Positions 49,597 through 60,470 are shown, counted from the first letter of the stretch. The stretch is 64,000 nt of DNA from Chaetoderma sp. LZ-2023a (GCA_034401795.1 CM067366.1:68564014-68628013); one strand, 5' to 3'. Notes: a model not told the origin generated them from the sequence alone. Made by a program: numbers and translations.

Positions 49597-50455
49597 CTTG
49601 TATAACTTATCTGTCTGCCCGCTCCCATGTTTCTAATGTAAGGAAGTTGTCCAGTCTGTAGGCTTGTAAGTTAACCATGAAGGTCTATGTCTGAATATAA
49701 GTGCATATTCAAATGACATTGATTATAGGATCATTGGTTTGTATACATATTTTATTTGAGTCTCACACTTTTTGTCAGTTTGCTTGGTTTACAATCTAAG
49801 CTGCTATTAAATCAAGACCTGCCCATCTTCATCCCTACCATTCTTGTATATATCCTAAAAACAATATATTGGGCGGTCATTGATTGTTCTGGTCATCATG
49901 CAAATATAGCCCTAGCACTAGCCTGTCTTATAATGGAATCTGTATGCAATGTCAAAAGTGGTCACTTAAGGCAGGTGGTTACTTAGTCATGGCCACTCGC
50001 TATGGTATATTTTGGGGTCAAATGATGGTGATTCTATCATTAAGACGAGTGGTTCCAGAACCACCTGGTTTATAGGACCATATTAATATTTTTACCAAAA
50101 GCAGGTGTCCCCTATATACAGGTTTAGCTGTATAAAAAAAATCTGAATAATTTCAAATATTGTTGTTTGCAGACAAATTTAAAGTTGAGCGAAAAGACAA
50201 AAAGGTCTGATTGAGATCTCAACTTGTGAGCTTAAGATCAAAACATGTGCTTAGGATAAACAATGCTTTAAAGCACAAACCCTTCATTGTGTTGAAATAT
50301 TTGTAGATCAAATATAAATTTTATTTAAAGTGTTGTGTACAGATATATCACTCATATCGCAGGTGAAAACAGTGAATTTTAGAAATACAGTTTAGAAAAT
50401 GTCAACAGTTTAAAGTTTATCTAAACACAGATCTAACCATACTTTGCATTTGACT
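49597..50455. other. Non-coding stretch
   Basis: Open frames at 49756-49986 and 49884-50075 have no known domain. The GGTGGTTACTTAG / GGTGGTC motif repeats here. Confidence 0.35.
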
Positions 50456-50645
50456 GTTTAATGTTCAAGGCAGATAAAAATGGCTTCTACACTGGACTTT
50501 TTTGGAATGTCCGTATGAAGGCCAAGAGAAGACTATTTATGGAAATTTATTGAATGAATGGCATGATAACCAAGCCAGTCATAAATCTTCAAAGATAGTC
50601 ATCCTTTGGCCTGGAAATAGACATTTAATAACTAGATTTTTAGTT
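50456..50645 (+). repeat. Family B MITE, loop region reduced
   Basis: TTTAATGTTCAAGGCAG left, GGCCAAGAGAAGAC arm, loop CATGATAACCAAGCC, right arm CTTTGGCC. Confidence 0.8.
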
Positions 50646-50890
50646 GTGACCCCTTTAGTGGTCAAGATTCGTCAGGAAAATTTGAATTTTTGCTTACTGA
50701 ATAGTAACTATCCATTTATAAGGTAAGAGAAACTATTTTTTTGAAAGTTTACCCCTGGACTGACTGGCACAGTTATCGAGCCAGCTATTCCATGGGTAAA
50801 TTTTCAAAAATAGTCTTCTCTTTCCCATGTATATGGACATTTCATAAGAGCAATGCAGAAGCTTGGCTGGCAAGACCATTAAAAGGTTAT
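50646..50890 (-). repeat. Family B MITE
   Basis: GACCCCTTTAGTGGTCAAG left, loop GGCACAGTTATCGAGCC, right GACCATTAAAAGGTTA. Confidence 0.84.
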
Positions 50891-51570
50891 GGGGAGTCTG
50901 TCAAATTTCTTACAAAGGTCCAGCTTTATCATCTCGATATCTGACTTGTGTTTATTGTTGAGTAAATATGTTTTTAATGGACAAGAATAAGATCGATTAT
51001 TCATGTATTATTTTAACAAAACAACCTTCAGTAACCATTCCAAGACTGCATACAGATCTAATACCACAAATCCTTTAGAATTTAAGAAATATTTTGTGGA
51101 ATATCTTGAAATAATTTTCTTAGCTAGATCTTATTAATTTTTAAATATTCAAGAGATTATAAGATTTGTTGTTGTTGCTTTGACGTTGAGACACCAGGAT
51201 TTCGGTGATAAAAGGATTAATCATATATTTGTATGACAACTTCATGCAATTTAACTTTAAAAAATTGGTTTTCAAGAGTTTATAATTTTTATTTTGCTTT
51301 ACACTTATTGAATTTATCATTGCCCACAATGTAAGCCCGCTCGTCTATGATGATCAGATGGCCCAAGAGCAATCGTAAACATAGGCAAACTCCTTCACTC
51401 CTCATTGCCTCTCCACCCAGGAGTATAAATGGGTACCAGTTTAAAAACTGAGGAAGTTGCCAATAAGAGACCAAAAGCAAAACCAGCCTAGATATGGCGT
51501 GAATGGGACCTGGAATGAGGGACATGATCAGGGATGATAGACGCCAGTCAAAGCAATAACTTCTGCTCCA
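50891..51570. other. Non-coding stretch
   Basis: No gene; the 151-residue minus-strand frame at 51289-51744 runs into the next repeat and has no domain. Confidence 0.4.
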
Positions 51571-52003
51571 GGGTTCATACATACTTGAAAAGTACGTGAT
51601 TTTGGCATGTGCCTTGAAACGACTTGAATTTGAGAATTCTCTTGAAAAGTACTTGAAAATTGCTTTAATGCATTGAAAAGCTCTTGAATTTAACATTTCA
51701 GTCCAGATTTTTTCATTTAGTATAAAATTGTTGTGATAAATCATCAGTCAAAATGAAGGAATTGCCTTCTCAGCACATCTAATATTAAAACTTTGGCATT
51801 AGCAGTCTCTCGGAACTCCTTATGAGTTGTATTATCAGGGCATTCCTGTACAGTCAAGGGATTCCATATCCCAGCCCTTTCCCACAATTTACCACTCCCA
51901 TATGTTCAGGCTGGTGTCAGGTCCTTGAAAATCCTGAAATTGTGGCCATGACTGTCCTTGAAAAGGCCTTGAATGAAAATATCTAATGGCTGTGTGAACC
52001 CTG
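51571..52003. mobile_element. TIR element with CAGGGTTCA ends
   Basis: CAGGGTTCATACATACTTGA at the left and GTGTGAACCCTG at the right are inverted. The inside repeats TTGAAAAG/CTTGAATTT motifs. TGCTC directly flanks both ends, a possible 5-bp target duplication. Non-autonomous: no coding frame. Confidence 0.72.
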
Positions 52004-52098
52004 TGCTCTCAGTGTAGACTGAGCGGGATGGGTGTTGTGTGATAGGGGGTATGTAGATTTTGATGACTCAGTTCTGTTCTTAAGTAATTGACTCTGCT

Positions 52099-52340
52099 TT
52101 AACCCTTAGTGGTCAAGATTAGTCAAGAAAATTAAAATCTTTGCTACGTGAATGTCCATTTGTAGGCCAAAAGAAGGCTATTCTTGAAACTTTACGACTG
52201 AAATGACCGTCTCGCTTTCCGAGCCAGTTGCTTGAACTTACTTCGGTAGTAAATTATTTGTAAAATTGTCTTCGTTTGGCCTGCAAATAGACATTCCTCA
52301 AGGCCATTACAAAGACTGGTTTTAATCTGGTTCATCATTA
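52099..52340 (-). repeat. Family B MITE
   Basis: TTAACCCTTAGTGGTCAAG left. The right inner arm carries a small insertion (GCTTGAACTTACTTCGG). Ends CATCATTAACCC. Confidence 0.84.
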
Positions 52341-52532
52341 ACCCTTTAACACTCATATCAGCCAAAAATGGCTTCTGCTGTGTGGTCTTGAGAAATGTTC
52401 ATTTGGAGACCAAGAGAAGACTGTTTTTTGAAAATTTACTCCGGGAATAACTCCGACAACCGAACCAGTCATTCCAGCAGTAAATTTTCAACAATTGTCT
52501 TTTGGTCTACAAATTTGAGGGTTAAAGGGTTA
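52338..52532 (+). repeat. Family A MITE sharing TTAA with previous
   Basis: TTAACCCTTTAACACTCATA to TTAAAGGGTTAA. Right outer arm largely deleted (GTCTACAAATTTGAGGG), both termini perfect. Confidence 0.9.
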
Positions 52533-52791
52533 ATGGATTAAATTTTAAATTTTATTAATGATTTGATTGATTTCATGTAGAATTCTAGTAATTAGTAACG
52601 TTTGCATATTGACAACAACAACTTTCGATCAAAATTATATTCAAAGCATAATTCAGCAGTATAATATTTAATAGTTTATTAGTGACATCATACTGAGTTT
52701 TAGCCAGCAATTTTAGTCTATGATGTCAGTTTGAAAGTGTTAGAAGTGTTAAAAATAATAATCTCACATCAGTGTGCATTGTAGCATATTC
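52533..52791. other. Unique non-coding stretch
   Basis: Nothing recognisable. Confidence 0.4.
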
Positions 52792-53030
52792 TTAACCCGT
52801 CAACAATTAAATTTGTTAAAAAATAATAATTTTCTAATAGAAAATGTCCATTTGCAGACCAAGAGAAAAGTAATTTTTTTAATTTACGCCTGTAATGACT
52901 GGATCGGTTATCAAGCCAGTCATTCCAATTGTAAATTTTCAAAAATAGTCTTCTTGGTCTGCAATTGGACATTTTTCAAGACCACTGCAGAAGCTGTTTT
53001 GGCTTATAATGTCATGAGTGTTAAAAGGTT
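52792..53030 (-). repeat. Family A palindromic MITE
   Basis: TTAACCCGTCAACAATT left, loop CGGTTATCAAGCC, right GAGTGTTAAAAGGTTAA. Confidence 0.9.
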
Positions 53031-53082
53031 AAGCGCTTCCATTTCTGATATTACTGTATAGCATCTTCAACTATTCATGGAA

Positions 53083-53239
53083 GTTGTTTAATAATTTGAC
53101 GGTACTGTAATCTGACTGAAAGCTGTTGCTGCCTTAGGCAACAATTGTTTTGAGTCAGATTAGTTTCAAAATATTCAACAGAATATGCATCTGATTGTAA
53201 AAGATGTCTTAGCTGTTTTGAAGTGCTAAAACGGTTAAT
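53083..53239. repeat. Family C MITE
   Basis: GTAATCTGACTGAAAGCTGT with TGCTGCCTTAGGCAAC, mirrored by GAGTCAGATTAGTTTC. The change to CTGA (usual TTGA) is shared by both arms (TCTGACT / AGTCAGA). Right AAAACGGTTAA. Confidence 0.8.
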
Positions 53240-53247
53240 CTGTCTGT

Positions 53248-53402
53248 TTAATTAATGCTCATATCAGCCAAAAAAACAGCCTCTGCAGTGGTCTTGAGAA
53301 TTGTCCATTTGCAGATCACGAGCCAGTCAGTTATTCCTGTGATAAATTTTCAAAAATAATTTTCCTGGTCTGCAAATGGACATTTTGTATGAGAAAATTA
53401 AA
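53248..53402 (+). repeat. Family A MITE, left stem deleted
   Basis: TTAATTAATGCTCATATC left. The left arm passes from GCAGATCACGAG directly into the loop CCAGTC. Confidence 0.82.
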
Positions 53403-53700
53403 AGAGTGTATAATGCAATACAATGAATTGGTATTTTAACCCTTATAATGTTGTACCTAAAGTTTGGCATTTTTCAACATGACCATCACAGCATAGAGAA
53501 CTGAATAATGTGAACAGTAATAATGTTAGTACAAGGGTTAATATTATCACGCTCTGTCATGTGTGATATGTGTCTCTGCGGGATTCTAATTTCATGAAAA
53601 GTATAGAAAAATCTTCATCATCAAAAAACTATTATCTAGTGGCCTGCAGTCATGGGTATTTTGAGGTGTCTGGTACACAATTGATCAGTCACATACATTC
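53403..53700. other. Non-coding stretch
   Basis: Nothing recognisable apart from two TTAACCCTT/AAGGGTTAA words 70 bases apart. Confidence 0.4.
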
Positions 53701-53936
53701 TTAACCCTTTAAGACTTGAATCGTTCAAGAAAATTTCAATCTTCTCATAGAAAATGTCCATTTGCAAAACAAGAGGCTTTTTTTTTAAAATTGACCACTG
53801 ATATGACTGGCTCGGTTATCAAGCCAGTCATTACAGTGGTAAATTTTCCAAAAATAGTCTTCTTGGTCTGCAAATGAATGTTTCCTAAGACCACAACAAA
53901 AGCCATTTTTGGCTGATATGAGTGTTATAGGGTTAA
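53701..53936 (-). repeat. Family A palindromic MITE
   Basis: TTAACCCTTTAAGACTTG left, loop CTCGGTTATCAAG, right GTGTTATAGGGTTAA. Confidence 0.9.
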
Positions 53937-55071
53937 AACCCCTTTTCGCTAACACAGTACCTGGGAATCTTGAATGCATGACTGCACTAACAACAAAAAC
54001 ATCTTATCCAGGTGGCAAATATCCCTTGAATTTGATCATAGGTCATCCCCAATGTATTCTTAAAGAATAACCCATTATCATAGATTAGGGGGAAGAAGGT
54101 TGTATCAGTTGTGATAGCATCTTTGGGGTAAATATTTATTTTTATTACCAAAGGAAGTTTCACACATTTGTATACTGGTAGAAGATACTAAATGACAAGT
54201 TCTAGTAAAAACAGTTATTCTTATAAAAAAGCTATTTTCTGTATCTATTTAGTGTGTGTATTGTGTGTTATCCATAGAATTAATTGATTTTATTAGTTAT
54301 TAATTGCTAGGAATAATTAGTTGCGCTTTTAATGTTGTGGTGTAATACAGGAAGGAGACAAAAAAGAGCTTAATTGCTGTAATGTAATAGCTGACTAATG
54401 GTTTATGTTCAAATTTTGTCTAACTATACATGAATTTTTAACCCATCCAATTATAAAGTATTAGTTTCTATTATCAAAATTATATAAAATTTTAAAAAGA
54501 ATTTGACTGACGGCTGTTGCTTCCTATTCCTAAGACTGCAATTGTTGTTTCGAAAAACATTTCATTTACCAGATTTTTAACTCCATAAAAGTGTGGCTTC
54601 CGGTATTATTATTTTGGGATGAAACTGGTTAGTCGTGTAATTGTGTGTTACAGGTCTGTTAATGCAGTAAATGCACAATCAATGTTCCGCAGTCTGCATG
54701 ACTGGGCTGCGTTCCAAAAATCACCAGTCTGATATGGATTCGTATTGAATATCATATTAAAGCCACCAACCAGGAATACATCACATTCCAGTATATGAAA
54801 TTATGAATCGATACAAAATATAGCTGGTGGTGTTCAATAGGTTTATATAAGGAGGTGTACATGTGCACCAGATGGACGTATATCAATCATTGAGCAACTT
54901 GGGGTGTTTTTCTCAGAGTTGATATAATGTTTTGAAAGTGTACGAGTGTTACCATTAAACATCAAGAATGTTCAGGTACTTAGATAATATTAAAGTATCT
55001 TTTTTTAGATGTTTAATCGCGTTATCTTAATGACTATAGTGAGTTATCTGATATCCCATCAGGAAGCTTAT
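53937..55071. other. AT-rich non-coding stretch
   Basis: No gene and no clear repeat. Confidence 0.4.
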
Positions 55072-55304
55072 TAACCTGCAACCCTTGAATTTGTTCAAGA
55101 ACATTTTAATTTTCTCATAGAAAATGTCCATTTGTAGACCAAGAGACTATTTTTGAAAATTTACCACTGGAATGACTGGCTCAATTATCAAGCCAGACAA
55201 TACAGCGATAAATTAAAAAAAAATTTCTTCTTGGTCTGCAAATAGACATCTTTCAAGACCAATGCAGAAGTTGTTTTTGGCTGATATGAGTGTTAAGTGG
55301 TTAA
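55072..55304 (-). repeat. Family A MITE, first of a three-element row
   Basis: CAACCCTTGAATTTG left, loop CTCAATTATCAAG, right GTGTTAAGTGGTTAA. Confidence 0.88.
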
Positions 55305-55492
55305 CCGTTTAACGCTTAAAGAATCCTCAGTAACTCAATTTCAAGAGACATATACAGGAAAGCTGTTGAATATTTTGAAACTAATTTGACTGGGACCTGT
55401 TGCTGCCCAGTCAAATTAGTTTTAAAATATTTAACAGAATATATTCGTATATCATAAAGAATTTATCATTTCTGGTCTCGGGGAGTTAAGCC
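55301..55492. repeat. Family C MITE, middle of the row
   Basis: TTAACCGTTTAACGC left, core GTTGAATATTTTGAAACTAA with GGGACCTGTTGCTGCCC and no mirror of the loop half, right GGGGAGTTAAG. Confidence 0.85.
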
Positions 55493-55692
55493 TTTAACAC
55501 TCATTTCAGCCAGAAACAGCTTCTGCAGTGGTGGTGAGAAATGGCCATTTGCAGACCAAAAGATGACTATTTTTGAAAATTTACCACTAATGACCGGCTC
55601 GATAACCGCAAATGGACATTAGACTTTCAAATGGGCATTTTCTATGAGAAAATTAAAATTTTCTTGAATAAATTTGAGAGTTAAAGAGTTAT
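55486..55692 (+). repeat. Family A MITE, last of the row
   Basis: TTAAGCCTTTAACACTC left; the right stem is lost after CGATAACCG, joining directly to CAAATGGACATT. Right GAGTTAAAGAGTTA. Confidence 0.85.
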
Positions 55693-55807
55693 AGGATGAA
55701 TGTTTATTTCTAAAGAAAGATGAGATTTTCAAGGATTGTTGGACGGAATACTACAGAACAGCGCAGAAATAACTTAACATGCTTCCATTGAAACAAACAA
55801 AAATGCT

Positions 55808-55885
55808 ACTGTTGAATATTTTGAACGTTATTGGATTGGAAGACATTGCTGTCTAAGTGTAGCTTCAAAATATTCAACAGAACAT
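55808..55885. repeat. Family C' MITE with lost arm half
   Basis: CTGTTGAATATTTTGAACGT and ATTGGATTGGAAGACATTGC. The right arm is reduced to CTTCAAAATATTCAACAG. Confidence 0.8.
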
Positions 55886-56123
55886 TTACTAACTAACATG
55901 TTTCTGTTTTTGGTTTCAAAACATCATAACATATTTCTGACCTCTACTGTATTGTTGTCTTTTTTGGAAAACCATGTTGAGCAAAGTGGTTGCTATTTTT
56001 GATAGCAGCATCTTTCAGCAATGTTGTTCTTGAAATGATTGTTCATCAGTTAAACCGAATAATGGAATTGAATATATTACGTTATTATATATCACCCTTG
56101 TTCAATGCGCCCTTACTAGTAAC
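55886..56123. other. Unique non-coding stretch
   Basis: Nothing recognisable. Confidence 0.4.
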
Positions 56124-56330
56124 TCTTTAGGTCAGGATTGGTCAAGGAAATTAAAAAAAAAGTTTGCTCAGTGAATGTCTATTTTTGAAAATGTACCACT
56201 GAAATGACTAGCTCAGTTTATCAAGCCAGTGATTCCAGTGGTAAAATGAAAAAAAAGGATAATTATCTTGACCTGCAAATGTCCATTTATCAAGAACCCT
56301 GCAGAGGTCAGTTTTGGTGTGCTTGACTAC
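56124..56330 (-). repeat. Diverged family B MITE
   Basis: CTTTAGGTCAGGATTGG left, loop CTCAGTTTATCAAGCC, right arm GACCTGCAAATGTCC in which the final GGAC has flipped to GTCC. Confidence 0.75.
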
Positions 56331-56417
56331 AATATAGGTCATAAATAAATTAAAATGTTTAAAAATGTTTAAAAGAGCAGGAGTTAGATAGTACAATTTT
56401 GAATACAATGTAAGAAA

Positions 56418-56503
56418 TGTTACATATTTTGAACGTAATTGGATTGGAAGACATTGCTGCCTTAGGCTGCTTCCAATCCAGCTATATTCAAAATATTCAA
56501 TAG
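56418..56503. repeat. Family C' palindromic MITE core
   Basis: ATATTTTGAACGTAATTGGA with TTGGAAGACATTGCTGCC, mirrored by CTTCCAATCCA and TTCAAAATATTCAA. Confidence 0.83.
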
Positions 56504-56761
56504 CACGTTTTGTTTTGTTTAGTTATTTCTGATCTGTTCTGTGTTAATAGGTGAATTAGCAGCTTCCGAGGTAGAAACATTGATGCAGAATATATCAATA
56601 CTTACATCCCTTCAGTACTACCATACTCGCGTGGTTTTCTATTCTGCCCACTGAGATTGGATAGCTACTGAAAATTTGACTGAGCTAAATCAATAATATA
56701 ATTTTCAATACATTCAGAGCAAAATGTTAGTTAGGTAGCAATAACGTTGTGTCATACGGGT

Positions 56762-56988
56762 GAACCCTTTAACATTCATATTAGCTAAAGACCCTGTCTG
56801 CAGTGATCTTGAAAAATGTCCAGTTGTAGACCAAGAGGAGACTATTTTTGAAAATTTGCCACTGGAATTTCTGGCTTGATAACCGAGCCAGTCATTCCAG
56901 TGGTAGATTTTCAAAAATAGTCCTCTTTGTCGGCAAATGGACATTTTCTATCAGAAAATTAAAATTTTTAAAAACCTAGAGAATTAAA
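56762..56988 (+). repeat. Family A palindromic MITE
   Basis: GAACCCTTTAACATTCAT left, loop CTTGATAACCGAG, right GAGAATTAAAGGG. GAGGAGACTA in the left arm and TAGTCCTC in the right share a GG/CC change. Confidence 0.88.
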
Positions 56989-57035
56989 GGGAATTCACTT
57001 CCTTCACGCTGACTTTTTATTCTTATTTCAACAGA

Positions 57036-57206
57036 TCTGATGTTTTTCTGGTTTGGCTGAGAAGCCGTAGCATAGGAGACTGCACTACAAATGTTTGCTG
57101 TGGCCGTAATGACAAGTTTAATGTGAATCTATGTAAAGGTTTCTTAGATCGACCTGTTAAAGATGGCGACTCCAGATACGCCTTCATTATCAACTGTGTC
57201 AAGTGA
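57036..57206 (+). other. Cys-containing open frame after the acceptor at 57034
   Basis: Directly after the acceptor one frame is open for 56 codons: SDVFLVWLRSRSIGDCTTNV, then CCGRNDKFNVNLC, ending NCVK at TGA 57204. It overlaps the start of the Ser/Thr-rich frame, which is closed upstream by stops at 57058, 57073 and 57145. If the exon starts at 57035 the two frames cannot be joined without an indel between 57148 and 57203. It may be a frame-shifted part of the same exon, an alternative exon or chance. Confidence 0.35.
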
Positions 57207-58171
57207 TATAACGAGAAATAACATCTATCAATCGAGTGTACTGGCAAGTACATCGACTGCAGTTATTCAACCGTCTGTAGGTTTAGACAGTTTCTACGAA
57301 TCTCCGTTGATCGTGCCAAGTTTTACGAAATTAGAATCTCAATCTTTGCCGCTTTCAGTCATCCAAGATGTGCATTTATCGGATATAGTTGGTGTAAATG
57401 AGGCGGCGGCATATTTATCAATTAGTTCTATTAGTGATGCCATCACGGAGCATCTCAGTGAAACAAGTGTCTCAGATAGCAATGATGCTGGTGTTGCATC
57501 AGTATTACCAAATGTATTGTCATCTGATCTAGAAACAGCGATACTTGTGCCATCTTCAGGAAACCTAACTTCCCCGTCTCGATCACAACCATCATCTGAT
57601 CAGACTCTGTATAAACCCGGATCAGAACAGACAATCAAACCATCATCATTATCATTATCAGCAGATGTATCATCTTTAATATCCATATCTGATTCTGAAG
57701 AACGGGGATATTCCTCCAGCATGTCGACGATATATCCATCTCTAGCGTCGTCGGTACTGGAGCCGAGTACCCGTGGATATACCACAGCTGATGACAGTAG
57801 TATAACTAGTGACTTGTATACTGAGACATCCGTTCTTCCATCACAGCAATTGGTCGCTCCAATAGTGCCCGATGCATCCATTACTGTGCCCTCATATACT
57901 ACTGTTATATCATCACAACCCACATCATCATTATCATCATCTTCAAAAGTAACAAGTGCTGAGTTATCAGTTTCATCATCAGTATTCTCTACGACGAGGA
58001 TTGTACCTTCATTAACTGTGACCTCTAGTCCTTCATTACCTCCATCAACACCTAAAATCTCACCCACACATGTTTCATCAACAGGCTATCTTCACCCGCA
58101 TAGTACGAGAATTCTGGTTTCACCTACCACCGTAAATGCAACTGGAACTGGATTTACTACTAATTCACCAC
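57163..58171 (+). CDS. Ser/Thr-rich extracellular exon of a membrane protein
   Basis: A 336-codon open frame from ATG 57163 to a strong donor, CAC|GTAAGT (intron from 58172), ending in phase 1. The product is about 30% Ser with much Thr, Pro and Val, in an irregular mucin-like stalk (SSLSSSSKVTSAELSVSSSV, then Pro/Thr near the end). No Cys. Joining to 59392 keeps the frame and adds a membrane helix. MATPDTPSL is not a signal peptide, so the ATG is probably internal and an upstream exon must supply it. A good acceptor (TTATTTCAACAG) lies at 57034, but the open frame following it is offset by one base (see the next entry). Likely a surface glycoprotein; no family is recognised. Confidence 0.7.
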
Positions 58172-58547
58172 GTAAGTAACTCAATTGTCATCTAATAGTC
58201 ATTTATGTTTTTTCTCAAGAAGACGGGGTAGAATTAATTGACTCTACCCATTTTATTTCTGTATCTCGATTCATGAACAGCGCCTTTCTGTATTCTATTG
58301 AATTTAGAACACAGGGTGAGATATATATGTAGCTATTGATTTTCCAATAGTACTGGCATCATTAAATTCACAGCCTCCTGCACCTATATTTTAAAGATTG
58401 ATTACCAGTAACCCTCCTAGAATGAGGTTCTTATAAACACCTAGAGGGACAGTATAGTGATGGGACTGAGATGGCTGCATGGGATAGTGATCTGCGTCTC
58501 ATGCACCACTGCTGGCTAGTTTTCAGATTATATCTTCTGGGAACAAT

Positions 58548-58826
58548 GAAGGAATCCAGTTTTTGCTATGCCCCGCCCGCCCATCTCTAGCTAAACTCCA
58601 CCCACGCTATGGCAGCAACAGTGACCAGTCAAATTAGTTTCAAAATATTCAACAGCATGTTTATTAAATAGTGAAGACATACAATTTGTAGAATCTGACA
58701 GACTATTAAGCATTTAAGACAGACTAAATCGAGTCATTCATGACGTAATTGATTATGATGTCCGCCTACATGTGACGTTGATTCTGGTGTCATATGATTG
58801 ATAAAAAAAACCCGGATTCCTCCATT
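58548..58826 (+). repeat. Element E copy, core partly deleted
   Basis: AAGGAATCCAGTTTTTGC left and CCCGGATTCCTCC right. Only one arm of the C core (CAAATTAGTTTCAAAATATT) remains. Confidence 0.83.
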
Positions 58827-58830
58827 CTCG

Positions 58831-59027
58831 CTTAACCATTTAATGGGCAGGTTTAGATATGAAAATCTAACCTCCTGCTAAGCGAATGTCCATTATATCA
58901 CTGAAAATGACTGGCTATGTTATTGAGCTAAACAATTAAAAAAAGGGTTCTCTTGGTCTGGAAATGGACAATTCTCAGGACCACCGCAGAACCCAGTTTT
59001 GACCACCTTGACCATTAACGGGTTAAG
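58831..59027 (-). repeat. Degraded family B MITE
   Basis: TTAACCATTTAATGGGCAGG left, loop GGCTATGTTATTGAGC, right GACCATTAACGGGTTAA. Confidence 0.8.
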
Positions 59028-59083
59028 GAACTACATGTACTTTGTGTCCAAATCCATGTTATATTTTGAGAAGGACTTCTAAA

Positions 59084-59310
59084 GAATAATGGCCAAATTT
59101 GGTCAAGAATATCTAAATATTTGCTTATTGAATGTCCATTTGCAGGCCAAAAGAAGACTATTTTTGACAATTTACCGCTGGAATATCTGGCTCAGTTTTC
59201 TCTTGGCCTGCAAATGAACATGCATCAAGACCACTGCATTAGGGGTTCAAAACCGTCTTGGTTTGAATTTGACCGGCGTGGTTTGACCGGCTTGGCCATT
59301 AAAGTGTTAA
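59084..59310 (-). repeat. Family B MITE, right stem deleted
   Basis: GCAGGCCAAAAGAAGAC arm. After GGCTCAGTTTTC it joins TCTTGGCCTGC. TTGACCGGC is duplicated in the right outer arm. Ends AAAGTGTTAA. Confidence 0.82.
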
Positions 59311-59391
59311 TTGGATATCAACATTTATCATAATATCATCCATTATAAATTTATAATAATAAGTACAAACATTTAATATCTCCTGTTTCAG

Positions 59392-59522
59392 TTCCGGCCA
59401 ATGATTCGGAGAGTAGTGTTGGATTTGTTCTGGCGATCACGCTTCCCATTACACTCGGCCTGTTCTTTCTCTTCCTCATCCTTCTCCTCATCTTCCTACT
59501 CTGCAGACGCAGAAATAAACAG
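59392..59522 (+). CDS. Transmembrane exon of the Ser/Thr-rich gene
   Basis: 131 bases between a good acceptor (TCCTGTTTCAG|T) and donor (CAG|GTAATA). Taking the one leftover base from 58171, it reads LPANDSESSVGFVLAITLPI and then a strongly hydrophobic run of Leu, Ile and Phe, closed by CRRRNKQ, a stop-transfer signal. It is a single-pass helix with the Ser/Thr-rich part outside, and ends in phase 0. The cytoplasmic tail must come from later exons. Confidence 0.8.
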
Positions 59523-59648
59523 GTAATAATTTAGACGGGCAAGGGATATTATAGTAAATAGGAAAACACATTTTTACCTCATATACAACATTTTTGTTTC
59601 ATAGGCATAGGAACAGGCTCTCCCATAGTCAATGCCCATGTAGCACCC

Positions 59649-59662
59649 CCCCCCCCCTCCTA
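59649..59662. repeat. Poly-C tract
   Basis: A run of about 11 C followed by TCC. Confidence 0.9.
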
Positions 59663-59739
59663 GGTTTTGGCCCCACCCATACTTCACCCCCAGGTCCCAG
59701 TACATTCCTGCACCCCTGTGTTTCTATATTTTGCTCCTC

Positions 59740-60150
59740 GCATCATCTCACCTGTGCATTTCTACAATGGACCTTTCCATTTTTAGCTCTGCCCCGCCCA
59801 TCTCTAGCTAAGCTCCACCCATAACTTGCTCATGTGGGGATCGATTGATCTCTGACTTCCCTAACTATCGATTTCCAGAAAACTATACAGGTAAGCTGTT
59901 GCACATTTTGGAACTAATGCCTATGGCAGCAACAGCATCCAGTCAAATTAGTTTCAAAATATTCAACAGAATGTTTATTAAATAGTAGAGACATACAATT
60001 TGTACAACGTGTTGGACTATTAAGAGTTAAAGACGGACCATATAGAATCATTTATGAAGTAATGATTATGACGTCATCATACACACCGCTTAGCTGATTA
60101 TGACGTCAGATTGATAGATGGATACTCTAGAAATGTGAATTCCTCTGTTA
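59740..60150 (+). repeat. Element E copy
   Basis: CAATGGACCTTTCCATTTTT, GATCGATTGATC, a C core whose left arm is shortened (TTTTGGAACTAATGCC), GATTATGACGTCATCATAC, and an end GAATTCCTC. Confidence 0.8.
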
Positions 60151-60225
60151 CTCAATCATGACCATACTATCTGCAAATATTTGAGATGCTGTTTGATGCT
60201 GCCCACTACCAATGTCAAGCTAAGG

Positions 60226-60414
60226 ATAATACCTCTGTTGTAATACCTCTGTTGTCAGATCTGATGTAATTGGAAAATATCCAGAACATTTATGAAATTG
60301 CAAACAATTTGTCAGATCAGATAAATTGTTTGCAATTTCATAAATGTTCTGGATATTTTCCAATTACATCAGATGCCGGTTTTGGCTGTCTTGACCGTTA
60401 AACGGGTAAATAGC
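60226..60414. repeat. Perfect 52-bp palindrome joined to a family B end
   Basis: Left arm 60259-60310 (ATCTGATGTAATTGGAAAAT ... CAAACAATTT) and right arm 60323-60374 are exact complements around a 12-base loop. The arm sequence is unlike any other hairpin here. Right of it stands GCCGGTTTTGGC...TTGACCGTTAAACGGGTAA, the B outer end. Left of it TAATACCTCTGTTG is directly duplicated. Confidence 0.92.
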
Positions 60415-60470
60415 TCTTGGGGGGGGGGGGAAGGCTGATGGTCATGGCTTAAGATAGGTGGTAAGCGGTC

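Larger units (their letters stand above)
58172..59391 (+). other. Intron of the Ser/Thr-rich membrane gene
   Basis: GTAAGT at the start and TCCTGTTTCAG at the end. It holds one E element and two B hairpins. Confidence 0.7.

Noticed and set aside
57600..58067. 155-residue minus-strand open frame rich in Asp
   Set aside because: It is the complement of the Ser/Thr-rich exon (TCA/TCC codons), a classic shadow.
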